NCBI GenBank assembly: GCA_946481425.1
Contig: CAMLNT010000145.1
Span: 1 to 6,147 of the forward strand
Direction: 5' to 3'
Source of the DNA: an uncultured Brevundimonas sp.
Lineage (GTDB): Bacteria; Pseudomonadota; Alphaproteobacteria; Caulobacterales; Caulobacteraceae
Length of the DNA: 6,147 bases
Shown piece after piece: positions 1 to 6,147 of this stretch. Each line of letters begins with the position of its first letter. Positions within the stretch are counted from its first letter, which is position 1. A program made the position numbers and the translations under genes. The notes below the pieces were generated by a model. The model did not search any database. It was not told the DNA's origin and was given only the letters and a program-made list of their open reading frames with translations.

Positions 1-15
1 TTTGGCGGGGTGACG

Positions 16-54
16 AAGAAAAGGTCGACTCGTCCCCGCTTCGAAGGGAGGACG
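16..54 (-). terminator. Possible weak intrinsic terminator after the TPR gene
   Basis: A hairpin can form with CGTCC (31-35) pairing GGACG (50-54). Inside it, the self-complementary CTTCGAAG (39-46) can form a short inner stem. Read on the minus strand, the hairpin starts 18 bases after the stop codon of the TPR gene and is followed, after 8 bases, by TTTTCTT (16-22). The order of stem then T-rich tract fits a terminator. However, the stem is short and interrupted and the T tract is displaced from it, so this is a tentative call. Confidence 0.35.
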
Positions 55-72
55 AACGGGCGGATCAACCGG

Positions 73-1770
73 TCAGGCCAGCCCCAGCGACATATCTCCG
101 CCGATCCACTCCACGCTGCCGGCTGCGCGGGCGCGGGCGGCGGCGGCGGGGTCGCCGAGGGCGTCGTAAGCCTCGGCGAGGACAAAGTAGCTGTAGGGAT
201 CGCTGGGCCAGTCCTCGAGGAGTTCGAGCACCTTGTCGCGCGCGCCGGCAGCGTCGCCGGAGGCGAGCATGGCGGCGGCCAGGCTGCGGCGGGTGGGGTA
301 CCAGATGATCGGCGGATCGCCGCCTTCCTCGCCTTGCCCGTGGAGTTCGGCGGCGCGGCCATAGGCAGCGATGGCGGCGGGCCAGTCGCGGCGGATCATG
401 GCGGCGCGGCCTTCGAGCACCTTCTGGAAGACCTCGCTGAAGCCGTCGGTGAACTGGCGGTCGTCCCCTTGGGGCAGGGCCTCGCGCAGGCGGGCGATCT
501 CGGCGGCTTCGCGCGCCACGGCCTCGGCGTCGCCCCGGCGGGCCGCGGCCTCGCCCCGGGCGTAGCGCCAGCCGATCCGTTGCAGGGGCCGGCTCTCGGG
601 CGGCTCGGCGAGGGCCGCGAGTTGGTCGTCCGAGCCATAGCGGCCGTAGAGGGCGTAGGCGTTGTTGGCCATGGCCTGGCCCCAGGCCGTGTCGAGGCGG
701 GGCTGGTCGGCGTAGAGGGTCAGGAATCGCTCCGCCAGGCGCAGGCCGTCCTCGGCGCCGCCGGCCATCAGGGCGCCGCCCATGCCGAAGTGGATGTTGT
801 GGCCGTGCAGGCGCACGCCGCGGATGCCGCCGGGCGGCGAGGCCATCTCGACGTAGCGGGCGTCGAGCGCCACCGCGTTGACGTTGGACATCATGGCGTC
901 GCGGTAGCGCCCCACCCGGTAGAAGGTGTGGGACGGCATATGGACCAGATGGCTGGCCCCGGGCGCGAGCGCCGCCAGCCGCTCGCCGTAGGGGATGGCG
1001 CGGTGCGGGTCGTCGGACCATTCGGTCAGGTGAATGTAGAGGTGGATGGCGCCCGGATCGTCGGGCGCCTGGGCGAGGGCCGCCTCGAGGATGTTCACGG
1101 CGCGGGTGATGCCGGCGTCGGCGGCCCGGCCCTCGTCGTCCCACCAAGTGTCGGCCTGCATCATCCAGGCGTCGGCGGTGACGGCGGCGATGGTGACGTC
1201 GGCGGGGTTATCGCGGGCGATGCGGTCCATGTAGTGGGCGTAGCGGCGGGCGCGGCTGATCTCCCAGCCGGAGTAGCGCTGGATCAGGGCGTCGATCATC
1301 CGCACCTGGGTGCGGCTGGCGTCGCGGGAGGCCAGACGGCGGGCCTCGCGGGCGATGGCGAGCGCCGCACGCCGGGTCTCCTCGCCCGTGCCGCCGCCGT
1401 TCAGGTTCGGCCCCATGGCCCAGGCCTCGCCCCAGGCGCACATGCCGCAGGTCGGGTCGATCAGGCGGGCGCGCTGGAAGGCCCGGACGGATTCAGTGTG
1501 CTCGAAGGCCCAGCGCAGACGGACGCCATGGTTGAACCAGGCCTGGGCCTCGGGATTGGCCGTGTCGACCGCAAAGCCGCCCGTGCCGAAGCCGTCGACC
1601 ATGACCATTTCGGCCACGGGGGCGCCGGGAATGTCGGCCGGGTCCGGCGAGGCGCAGATGACGGGGTTGTCGATGAGGTCCATCAGCGACCCTTCGACGG
1701 TCGCATCGGCCACGGCCGGAGCTGCTGCGGCCATCGCGATCGCGGCGACGGCGGTCATGGTCAGACGCAT
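73..1770 (-). CDS. Exported TPR-repeat protein with conserved His/Cys motifs, function unknown
   Basis: This 565-residue protein starts with a Sec-type signal peptide: MRLTM, a hydrophobic Ala-rich core, and a likely signal peptidase I cut near residues 21-23 (AVADA). It should therefore act in the periplasm or outside the cell. The rest is mostly helical TPR-like repeats, clearest at about 80-106, 223-245, 455-475 and 497-550. Motifs I recognise from a widespread family of uncharacterised secreted TPR proteins are WFNHGVRL...FEH (78-91), DPTCGMCAWGEA (105-116) with Cys108 and Cys111, GPN (120-122), HLYIHLTE (243-250), HLVHMPSHTFYRVGRY (274-289) and LHGHNIHF (321-328). The clustered His residues could bind a metal or ligand; that is inference. 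The open frame extends 44 codons further upstream, to 1902, but that extension is translated palindrome and spacer. The ATG at 1770 is chosen because the signal peptide begins there and a purine-rich GGGGGGAA precedes it. No catalytic domain is recognised. It follows gap but is separated from it by a terminator, so it probably has its own promoter. Confidence 0.9.
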   Translation of the reverse strand: MRLTMTAVAAIAMAAAAPAVADATVEGSLMDLIDNPVICASPDPADIPGAPVAEMVMVDGFGTGGFAVDTANPEAQAWFNHGVRLRWAFEHTESVRAFQRARLIDPTCGMCAWGEAWAMGPNLNGGGTGEETRRAALAIAREARRLASRDASRTQVRMIDALIQRYSGWEISRARRYAHYMDRIARDNPADVTIAAVTADAWMMQADTWWDDEGRAADAGITRAVNILEAALAQAPDDPGAIHLYIHLTEWSDDPHRAIPYGERLAALAPGASHLVHMPSHTFYRVGRYRDAMMSNVNAVALDARYVEMASPPGGIRGVRLHGHNIHFGMGGALMAGGAEDGLRLAERFLTLYADQPRLDTAWGQAMANNAYALYGRYGSDDQLAALAEPPESRPLQRIGWRYARGEAAARRGDAEAVAREAAEIARLREALPQGDDRQFTDGFSEVFQKVLEGRAAMIRRDWPAAIAAYGRAAELHGQGEEGGDPPIIWYPTRRSLAAAMLASGDAAGARDKVLELLEDWPSDPYSYFVLAEAYDALGDPAAAARARAAGSVEWIGGDMSLGLA

Positions 1771-1772
1771 GG

Positions 1773-1790
1773 CGGTTCCCCCCGGTTCCC
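1773..1790 (-). repeat. 8-bp tandem direct repeat overlapping the TPR gene ribosome-binding region
   Basis: On the minus strand GGGAACCG occurs twice, separated by GG, directly before the ATG at 1770. The proximal copy and its preceding Gs provide the only purine-rich stretch that could act as a Shine-Dalgarno sequence. It could be a regulator half-site pair (10-bp period, one helical turn) or chance in GC-rich DNA. Confidence 0.4.
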
Positions 1791-1839
1791 TTGTCGGGAG
1801 TGTGCCCCCGGGAGGGGCGGGCGCCAAGGTGTGGGTGAT

Positions 1840-1862
1840 CCTTCTCCCGCAAGGGGAGAAGG
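1840..1862. repeat. 23-bp REP-like palindrome (CCTTCTCCC - GCAAG - GGGAGAAGG)
   Basis: Two perfect 9-bp arms (1840-1848 and 1854-1862) flank a 5-base GCAAG spacer. It lies in the intergenic region between the gap terminator and the TPR gene start. Sequences of this form are, to my knowledge, dispersed in many copies in Caulobacter/Brevundimonas-type genomes and often appear in spurious ORF translations as a FSPCGRR-like peptide; that peptide is encoded here at 1839-1859 on the minus strand. No T tract follows on either strand, so it is not a classical terminator, although it could act as an RNA 3'-end stabiliser. Copy number cannot be judged from one copy. Confidence 0.65.
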
Positions 1863-1900
1863 GAACGCCGCGCACCCGATCTTCGTGCTGCTCTGGCGCC

Positions 1901-1937
1901 AAAAGAAAAGGGCGCGTCCCGTGCGGAACGCGCCCTT
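1901..1937 (-). terminator. Intrinsic terminator of gap
   Basis: A perfect 10-bp stem, AAGGGCGCGT (1908-1917) with ACGCGCCCTT (1928-1937), encloses a 10-base loop. In the minus-strand direction the stem is followed at once by the T-rich tract TTCTTTT (1901-1907), giving a run of T broken by one C when the stem's last TT is included. It begins 22 bases after the gap stop codon. The stem plus U-tract geometry is that of a Rho-independent terminator acting on gap. Confidence 0.9.
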
Positions 1938-1959
1938 GAAAAGCCGGTTGGCAGAAGCC

Positions 1960-2967
1960 CTAGATCAGCTTCGCCATCGCCAGCGCCGTGTCGCTCATGC
2001 GGGTCGCGAAGCCCCATTCGTTGTCGTACCAGGTGAGGACGCGGACGAGCTTGCCTTCGATGACCTGCGTTTGCGGCAGGGCGACGGTCGAGGAGGCGGC
2101 GATGTGGTTGAGGTCCGAGGACACGACCGGATCGTTGGTCACGGCCAGGACGCCCTTCATCGGGCCGTTCGCGGCGGCCTTGAGGGCTTCGTTGACCTCT
2201 TCGGCGGTGGTGTCGCGGCCCGGGACGACCTTCAGGTCGACGACCGAGACGTTCGGGGTCGGGACGCGGATCGAGGAGCCGTCCAGCTTGCCCTTCAGCT
2301 CCGGCAGCACCAGGCCGACGGCCTTGGCCGCGCCGGTCGAGGTCGGGATCATGCTCAGGGCCGCGCCGCGGGCGCGGTAGAGGTCCTTGTGCATGGTGTC
2401 GAGCGTGGGCTGGTCGCCGGTGTAGGCGTGGATGGTCGTCATGTAGCCGCGCTCGATCCCGACCAGGTCGTGCAGGACCTTGGCGACCGGGGCCAGGCAG
2501 TTGGTGGTGCACGAGGCGTTGGAGACGACGACGTCGTCGGCGGTCAGGACGTCGTGGTTCACGCCATAGACGATGGTCTTGTCGGCGTTGTCGGCCGGGG
2601 CCGAGACCAGCACGCGCTTGGCGCCGGCGGCCAGGTGGGCCGAGGCCTTGTCCTTGGAGGTGAAGATGCCGGTGCACTCGAAGGCGATGTCGACGCCGAG
2701 GTCCTTGTGCGGCAGGTTCGAGGGATCGCGCTCGGCGGTCACCTTGATCTTGCCCGAGCCCACGTCGATCCAGTCGTCGCCGGCCTCGACCACGCCCGGG
2801 AACCGGCCGTGGACCGAGTCGTAGCGCAGCAGGTGGGCGTTGGTGGCGACCGGGCCGAGGTCGTTGATGGCCACGACCTCGATGTCGGTGCGGCCATGTT
2901 CGGCGATCGAGCGGAGGACGAGACGGCCGATGCGGCCGAAGCCGTTGATGGCGACGCGGACGGTCAT
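1960..2967 (-). CDS. gap: Type I glyceraldehyde-3-phosphate dehydrogenase (NAD-dependent, phosphorylating)
   Basis: This cytoplasmic enzyme converts glyceraldehyde 3-phosphate, NAD+ and phosphate to 1,3-bisphosphoglycerate, and the reverse in gluconeogenesis. It works as a homotetramer in the family. The 335 residues match the usual length. Visible motifs are the Rossmann GFGRIG (9-14), AIND (33-36) whose Asp36 favours NAD over NADP, the active-site SNASCTTNC (149-157) with nucleophile Cys153, [10 protein letters not shown] (177-186) with catalytic His180, STGAAKAVG (210-218), and WYDNEWGF (313-320) near the C-terminus. The ATG at 2967 is chosen because AGAGG sits 8 bases upstream and [14 protein letters not shown] is the family N-terminus; a GTG at 2976 overlaps that Shine-Dalgarno and is unlikely. 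The protein keeps many lysines, unlike its neighbours, as expected for a strongly conserved housekeeping enzyme. It is flanked by a candidate promoter upstream and a strong terminator downstream, so it is probably its own transcription unit, with possible read-through from the upstream operon. Confidence 0.98.
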   Translation of the reverse strand: MTVRVAINGFGRIGRLVLRSIAEHGRTDIEVVAINDLGPVATNAHLLRYDSVHGRFPGVVEAGDDWIDVGSGKIKVTAERDPSNLPHKDLGVDIAFECTGIFTSKDKASAHLAAGAKRVLVSAPADNADKTIVYGVNHDVLTADDVVVSNASCTTNCLAPVAKVLHDLVGIERGYMTTIHAYTGDQPTLDTMHKDLYRARGAALSMIPTSTGAAKAVGLVLPELKGKLDGSSIRVPTPNVSVVDLKVVPGRDTTAEEVNEALKAAANGPMKGVLAVTNDPVVSSDLNHIAASSTVALPQTQVIEGKLVRVLTWYDNEWGFATRMSDTALAMAKLI

Positions 2968-2975
2968 GGAGAACA

Positions 2976-2980
2976 CCTCT
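2976..2980 (-). promoter_or_regulatory. Shine-Dalgarno sequence of gap
   Basis: AGAGG on the minus strand lies 8 bases before the ATG at 2967. It decides the start against the GTG at 2976, whose last bases overlap this site. Confidence 0.8.
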
Positions 2981-2992
2981 GAGCAGCTATCG

Positions 2993-3009
2993 GGCCGCGC
3001 CCCGCGGCC
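2993..3009 (-). other. GC hairpin in the gap leader
   Basis: GGCCGCG (2993-2999) and CGCGGCC (3003-3009) form a perfect 7-bp all-GC stem with a 3-base loop. On the minus strand the hairpin ends 12 bases before the gap Shine-Dalgarno. There is no T tract after it, so it is not a classical terminator. If the candidate promoter at 3029-3057 is right, it lies near the 5' end of the gap mRNA and could protect the transcript or act as a regulatory structure. Confidence 0.5.
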
Positions 3010-3028
3010 TCTGGATTGGGATGGCGCG

Positions 3029-3057
3029 GGTATCGGGGCGAGGGGCGTTCAGGTCAA
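3029..3057 (-). promoter_or_regulatory. Candidate gap promoter (TTGACC - 17 bp - GATACC)
   Basis: On the minus strand TTGACC (3052-3057) is followed after 17 bases by GATACC (3029-3034). The -35 is close to the TTGAC core used by alphaproteobacterial housekeeping sigma factors, while the -10 is a poor match. The position would give a leader of roughly 55 bases before gap. It is the best candidate I see in the 128-base gap between the peptidase and gap. Confidence 0.4.
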
Positions 3058-3095
3058 CCCCGGCGGGGGTCACAGGGGGTGAGGGGTTGTTGCGC

Positions 3096-4370
3096 TCACT
3101 CGCGCCGCTGGCGCTGTCCCGGACCGTAGGCGGGGCGCTGTTCGAGGGCGATGACGCGGCCGGACCCGTCGCGCTCGAAGGCGAAGCGCATCAGCGGATC
3201 GGTCGAGACATAGAAGAGGTCGGCCTCGACCGGCGTCAGGATGAAGGGCGGGCGGCGGCCGCGGCGGACGACCAGGGCCTCGTCCTCGACCACGACGGTC
3301 AGGGGGCCGTAGGTCCCGGCGTAGTCGGCGAGGGGGACGGGACCGCCGGTCCAGGTCTGGAAGGCTGACAGGGCCCAGGCGGCGTCGGTGCGCTCCGGCT
3401 GGGCGGCGACGATCGTGCCGAGGGCAAGACGCTGGGCGTGGTTGAGGGCGACGGCTGATGGGGCCTCGACGTCGGGGATGACACCCGTGCCCTCCCAGTT
3501 GCGGCCGGTGATCGGATTGATCGGCGAGCCGCCCGAGACGAAGACCATGAAGCCGCCGGGAACCGGGACCATGCCGCCCGGGTTGGCGGCGCCGCCGGTG
3601 GCCTCGCCGACGATGGTGGCGCGGCCCGCGGCCTGGAGCGTGTAGGGAAAGGCCTCGGCGGCCGAGCCCGACCGGGCGCTGGTCAGGACATAGAGGGGCA
3701 CGTCCAGGCGGGGGGCGGCATAGTAGGTGCGCGGGGACTCGCGACGCGTGCCGTCGCGGCTGTGGAAGACGTTGTAGATCCCGGCGTCGGCGGGGGTGAA
3801 GGCGCTGACCAGATAGCCGACCATGGAGGGCGCGCCGCCGCCATTCTGCCTGACGTCGAAGATGACCGCGTCGGTGTGGGCCACCAGCGCCAGGGCCGCG
3901 TCGGCGGCGCGGCGGGCGGGGTCGTTCGGGTCGTCGAAGTTTATGTTGGCGAAGGACCGCATCTCGATCAGGCCGATGTTGCCGGGCAGGACCTCGACGC
4001 GGGTGAAGCCGTAGTTCGACAGGCGCTGGATGTCGGCGCCCTGCGAGCGGACGCCGCCGGAGCCCGCGCCGGGTTGGGGCGCGTTAGGGTCGTACATGAC
4101 GACGAAATGGGCGTCCTCGGGCCGCAGGCGCGCAGACAGGGCCGAGGCCAGGTCGCGGGGATCGGTCAGGGTGTCGTACCGGCCGGCGGCGGCCTCGGCT
4201 TCCAGGGCGTCGGCGATGGCGTCGCCGCGCTCGACCGAGAAATAGAGGTCGCGGATCCGCTCGGCGACGGCCTCGACCGTGTCGCGCGGCGCGGGCGCGG
4301 CCGGCTGGGCCAGGGCGGGCGCGGCGGTCAGGATCAGGGCGACGGCTAGCGCCAGGGGTCTGAGGTTCAT
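3096..4370 (-). CDS. Secreted S41-family serine peptidase (IRBP/tricorn-like)
   Basis: A 424-residue protein with a signal peptide (MNLRPLALAV...APALA, likely cut after about residue 21), so probably periplasmic. An S41 N-terminal helical region (about 30-85) contains PEDAHF (84-89) with His88, the likely catalytic His. The peptidase core follows: IGLIEMRSF (132-140), FDVRQNGGG (171-179), TSARSGSAAEAF (230-241) with predicted nucleophile Ser236, GEATGGAANPGG (255-266), and the NWEGTGVIPDV (291-301) signature of IRBP-like S41 proteins. No PDZ domain is visible, unlike CtpA/Prc. A C-terminal segment (about 345-410, starting LADYAGTYGPL) looks like the small beta domain often appended to such enzymes. 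The whole protein has no lysine and no cysteine, which excludes a Ser-Lys dyad and favours the Ser-His-Glu type. Its ATG lies 3 bases after the kinase stop with only a weak Shine-Dalgarno, suggesting coupled translation in one operon. Substrate unknown. Confidence 0.93.
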   Translation of the reverse strand: MNLRPLALAVALILTAAPALAQPAAPAPRDTVEAVAERIRDLYFSVERGDAIADALEAEAAAGRYDTLTDPRDLASALSARLRPEDAHFVVMYDPNAPQPGAGSGGVRSQGADIQRLSNYGFTRVEVLPGNIGLIEMRSFANINFDDPNDPARRAADAALALVAHTDAVIFDVRQNGGGAPSMVGYLVSAFTPADAGIYNVFHSRDGTRRESPRTYYAAPRLDVPLYVLTSARSGSAAEAFPYTLQAAGRATIVGEATGGAANPGGMVPVPGGFMVFVSGGSPINPITGRNWEGTGVIPDVEAPSAVALNHAQRLALGTIVAAQPERTDAAWALSAFQTWTGGPVPLADYAGTYGPLTVVVEDEALVVRRGRRPPFILTPVEADLFYVSTDPLMRFAFERDGSGRVIALEQRPAYGPGQRQRRE

Positions 4371-4373
4371 CGA

Positions 4374-5945
4374 TCAGGTCTCGCTGGACAGGGGAAGGGT
4401 GAGGCGCGCGACGAGGCCGCCGCCTTCACGATTGGACAGGACGACGTCGCCGCCGTGGGCGCGGGCGACGCCGCGGGCGACCGCGAGGCCGAGCCCCACG
4501 CCGCCGGTTTCGCGGTTGCGGCTTTTCTCGCCGCGGTGGAAGGGTTCGAAGACCGCCTCGAGTTCGTCGGCGGGCAGGCCGGGGCCGCTGTCGGAGACGG
4601 TGACGACGGCCAGGCCCGGCTCGGTGGTGACGGCGACCTGGGCGGAGCCTGTGAACTTGATCGCGTTCTCGACCAGATTGCCGACGGCGCGGCGCAGGTT
4701 GAGGCTCTCGCCCATGACGCGGACGCCCGGCGCCGTTTCGACCGAGGCGTCGGCGCCGACCTCGGTCAGGTCGTGCACGACCGAGGCGACGAGGGCGGAG
4801 AGGTCGAGCGGGACAGACGTCTCGCGCACGGTCTCCCCCCGGACGTAGGCGAGGGCCTGGGAGATCATGCCGTCCATCTGCTCGATGTCGGCGGCCATGC
4901 GGTCGCGGATCTCGGGGTCGGCCTGTTCGGCGCGGAAGCGGAGCCGGGTCAGGGGCGTGCGCAGGTCGTGGGCGATGGAGGCGACCATCTGGGTGCGGCC
5001 CTCGACATAGCGGTTCAGCTTGGTCTGCATGTCGTTGAAGGCGTGGGCGGCGTCGCGGACCTCGACCGGGCCGGTCTCCTCCAGCGGCGGGGCGTGAGGG
5101 TCGGAGCCGAGGCGTTCGGCGGCCTGGGCGAACAGGCGGATCGGCCGGGTCAGGCGCCGGGCCATGAACCAGGCCAGCGGCAGCAGCAGGGCGAGGCTGG
5201 CCAGGAAGGTCAGCAGGATGCGCGTGTGCCAGGGCGACCACAGGCCCGACGGCGGGCTGACGGTGGCCCACCGGCCGTCATCCAGGCGGACGCTGGCTGT
5301 GAAGGGCGGGAAGCGCAGCTGCTCGGTGAAGACGGTGATGCGCTGGCGCTCGCCGACCCCGCCCTCAGGGCCGATGATGTTCTCCGTCAGGATGTCGTCG
5401 GGGCTGGGCGCGAGAGGCGGCGCGGGAGCGTCCGGCGGGGCGGGCGGCTCGAGCGTGGCGCGGCGTTCGATCGTCGGGGCGGATTCGCCGTTGCGGCGGA
5501 TGATGATGGTCTCGCTCTGGCGCTGACCCTCGAACAGAAGGGGTTCAGGGGCCTCGCGGGTGCGCCAGGCGCCGGTCAGCTGGTCGTGCATGCGGTGGCG
5601 CATGGGGGCGTCGGTGACCTGCACCAGAACGCGGACGGCGTCCGGTTCCAGCCCCAGCCGACGCTGAAGCGACACGGAAATCAGGCGGGCCAGCGGATCG
5701 AGGTCGGCTTCCAGCGCGATCGGCGGGGCGGCGGAGACCGTGCGTCGAAGCGTCCTGCCTTCGGCCGTGCGGACATCCTCGCCTTCGAGGGCTGCGACAG
5801 CCTGGTCGAGAGTCAGGCCCGGCTGGGCCGGGGGCGGAGCGTGGAGGATGACGCCGAAGGCGATGCCCATGGCGAGCGCGATCGACACCGCGACCAGAAG
5901 TGCGACCTGGAGGAAGACCGGAAGGGCGAAGTGCGCGCGCGTCAT
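4374..5945 (-). CDS. Membrane sensor histidine kinase (HAMP-HisKA-HATPase)
   Basis: A 523-residue two-component sensor kinase of the EnvZ-like class. Transmembrane helix 1 spans about 9-34 and helix 2 about 242-261, enclosing a periplasmic sensor region of about 205 residues (35-240) that I cannot assign to a known fold. That region carries a Pro/Ala-rich stretch at 166-183. A HAMP linker (about 262-315) is followed by the HisKA dimerisation helix with SIAHDLRTPLTRLRF (323-337), His326 being the phosphorylated residue. The ATPase domain shows NLVENAIKF (423-431, N box), DSGPGLP (452-458, G1), FEPFHRG (466-472, F box) and GGVGLGLAVARG (481-492, G2), all intact, so it should be active. The start codon overlaps the stop of the upstream response regulator (ATGA), with GAGG at 5956-5959, 10 bases upstream, as ribosome site. 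The cognate partner is almost certainly that regulator. The signal sensed is unknown; overlap with regulator and close spacing to the S41 peptidase suggest a shared envelope role. Confidence 0.96.
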   Translation of the reverse strand: MTRAHFALPVFLQVALLVAVSIALAMGIAFGVILHAPPPAQPGLTLDQAVAALEGEDVRTAEGRTLRRTVSAAPPIALEADLDPLARLISVSLQRRLGLEPDAVRVLVQVTDAPMRHRMHDQLTGAWRTREAPEPLLFEGQRQSETIIIRRNGESAPTIERRATLEPPAPPDAPAPPLAPSPDDILTENIIGPEGGVGERQRITVFTEQLRFPPFTASVRLDDGRWATVSPPSGLWSPWHTRILLTFLASLALLLPLAWFMARRLTRPIRLFAQAAERLGSDPHAPPLEETGPVEVRDAAHAFNDMQTKLNRYVEGRTQMVASIAHDLRTPLTRLRFRAEQADPEIRDRMAADIEQMDGMISQALAYVRGETVRETSVPLDLSALVASVVHDLTEVGADASVETAPGVRVMGESLNLRRAVGNLVENAIKFTGSAQVAVTTEPGLAVVTVSDSGPGLPADELEAVFEPFHRGEKSRNRETGGVGLGLAVARGVARAHGGDVVLSNREGGGLVARLTLPLSSET

Positions 5946-6147
5946 GCCGGGCGGACCTCGACGGCGAGGCGGTAACCTTCGCCGCGGACGGTTTCGATCA
6001 CGTCGCGGCCGGTGCCGTCGTCGAGCTTCTTTCGCAGGCGGCTGATCTGGACGTCGACGGCGCGATCGAAGCTGTCGGCGGCCGGGCCGTTCGACAGATC
6101 GAGCAACTGGTCGCGTGTCAGGATGCGACCCGGGCGCTCGACGAAGG
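5942..6147 (-). CDS. OmpR-family response regulator, C-terminal DNA-binding part (5' end outside window)
   Basis: The window edge cuts this gene; only the last 67 codons plus stop are present. The translation begins FVERPGRILTRDQLLDL, then continues through DRAVDVQISRLRKKLDD to the end GEGYRLAVEVRPA. This is the winged-helix DNA-binding domain of the OmpR/PhoB family: the recognition-helix signature VDVQISRLRKKL (residues 30-41 of the fragment) and the wing IETVRGEGYRLA (50-61) are clear. The DRAVDVQISRLR form resembles the OmpR/PetR branch. The phosphoacceptor receiver domain must lie beyond the right edge. The stop codon TGA overlaps the ATG of the histidine kinase, so the two are co-transcribed and probably translationally coupled. 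Targets are unknown; autoregulation of its own operon would be usual for the family but no binding site can be tested here. Confidence 0.95.
   Translation of the reverse strand, partial: FVERPGRILTRDQLLDLSNGPAADSFDRAVDVQISRLRKKLDDGTGRDVIETVRGEGYRLAVEVRPA

Noticed and set aside
1804..1818. GCCCC-CGGGA-GGGGC hairpin in the TPR leader.
   Set aside because: A 5-bp stem in GC-rich spacer is expected by chance and has no supporting context.
1771..1902. A 44-residue N-terminal extension of the TPR protein.
   Set aside because: It translates the palindrome and spacer, and would bury the signal peptide that starts at 1770.
10..2982. A 990-codon plus-strand open frame running antisense to the TPR gene and gap.
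   Set aside because: It is antisense to two well-supported genes and reads through the intergenic palindrome and terminator. Its product is low-complexity Gly/Val/Ala/Asp/His and shows no domain. Long antisense frames are expected in GC-rich DNA with strong third-position bias.
3046..3090. Possible terminator hairpin after the S41 peptidase (AACCCC...GGGGTT and CCCC-GCC-GGGG).
   Set aside because: The stems are short, overlap the candidate -35 of gap and have no T tract; chance pairing of C and G runs is enough.
3762..4349. A 195-codon plus-strand open frame antisense to the S41 peptidase.
   Set aside because: Same antisense GC effect; Gly/Val/Asp-rich product without domain or ribosome site.
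4455..5975. A 506-codon plus-strand open frame antisense to the histidine kinase.
   Set aside because: It is the antisense shadow of a kinase with all its motifs intact; the product is low-complexity with no recognisable domain.

Overview
The window is GC-rich DNA from a bacterium that is most likely an alphaproteobacterium of the Caulobacterales, with Brevundimonas or a relative my best guess. The guess rests on the strong GC skew at third codon positions, the Arg-over-Lys and Ala/Gly/Pro-rich proteins, and a short CTTCTCCC/GGGAGAAG palindrome of a kind I associate with that group. It is an inference from style, not from a marker gene. All five genes lie on the minus strand, so the biological order runs from the right edge to the left edge.

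Right part (4374-6147): a two-component system. The window opens inside an OmpR-family response regulator, of which only the C-terminal winged-helix DNA-binding part is present. Its stop codon overlaps the start of a 523-residue membrane histidine kinase (ATGA overlap). Three bases after the kinase stop, a secreted S41-family serine peptidase begins (3096-4370). This spacing makes regulator-kinase-peptidase a probable single operon, with both the sensor domain and the peptidase in the periplasm.

Middle (1901-3095): the peptidase is followed by a 128-base gap holding a candidate promoter, a strong 7-bp GC hairpin and a clear Shine-Dalgarno sequence. Next comes gap, a complete type I glyceraldehyde-3-phosphate dehydrogenase (glycolysis/gluconeogenesis), which ends at a well-formed intrinsic terminator.

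Left part (1-1900): a 189-base intergenic stretch includes the gap terminator and the small palindrome. After it lies a 565-residue exported TPR-repeat protein with conserved His and Cys motifs and unknown function. A possible weak terminator follows it near the left edge.

The window looks like ordinary chromosomal core sequence. There are no tRNA, rRNA, CRISPR, phage or insertion-sequence features. The long plus-strand open frames, including one of 990 codons, are antisense shadows of GC-rich genes. I do not see a clearly novel system. The most interesting points are the kinase-peptidase operon, the lysine-free peptidase, the His/Cys-rich secreted TPR protein and the gap leader hairpin.
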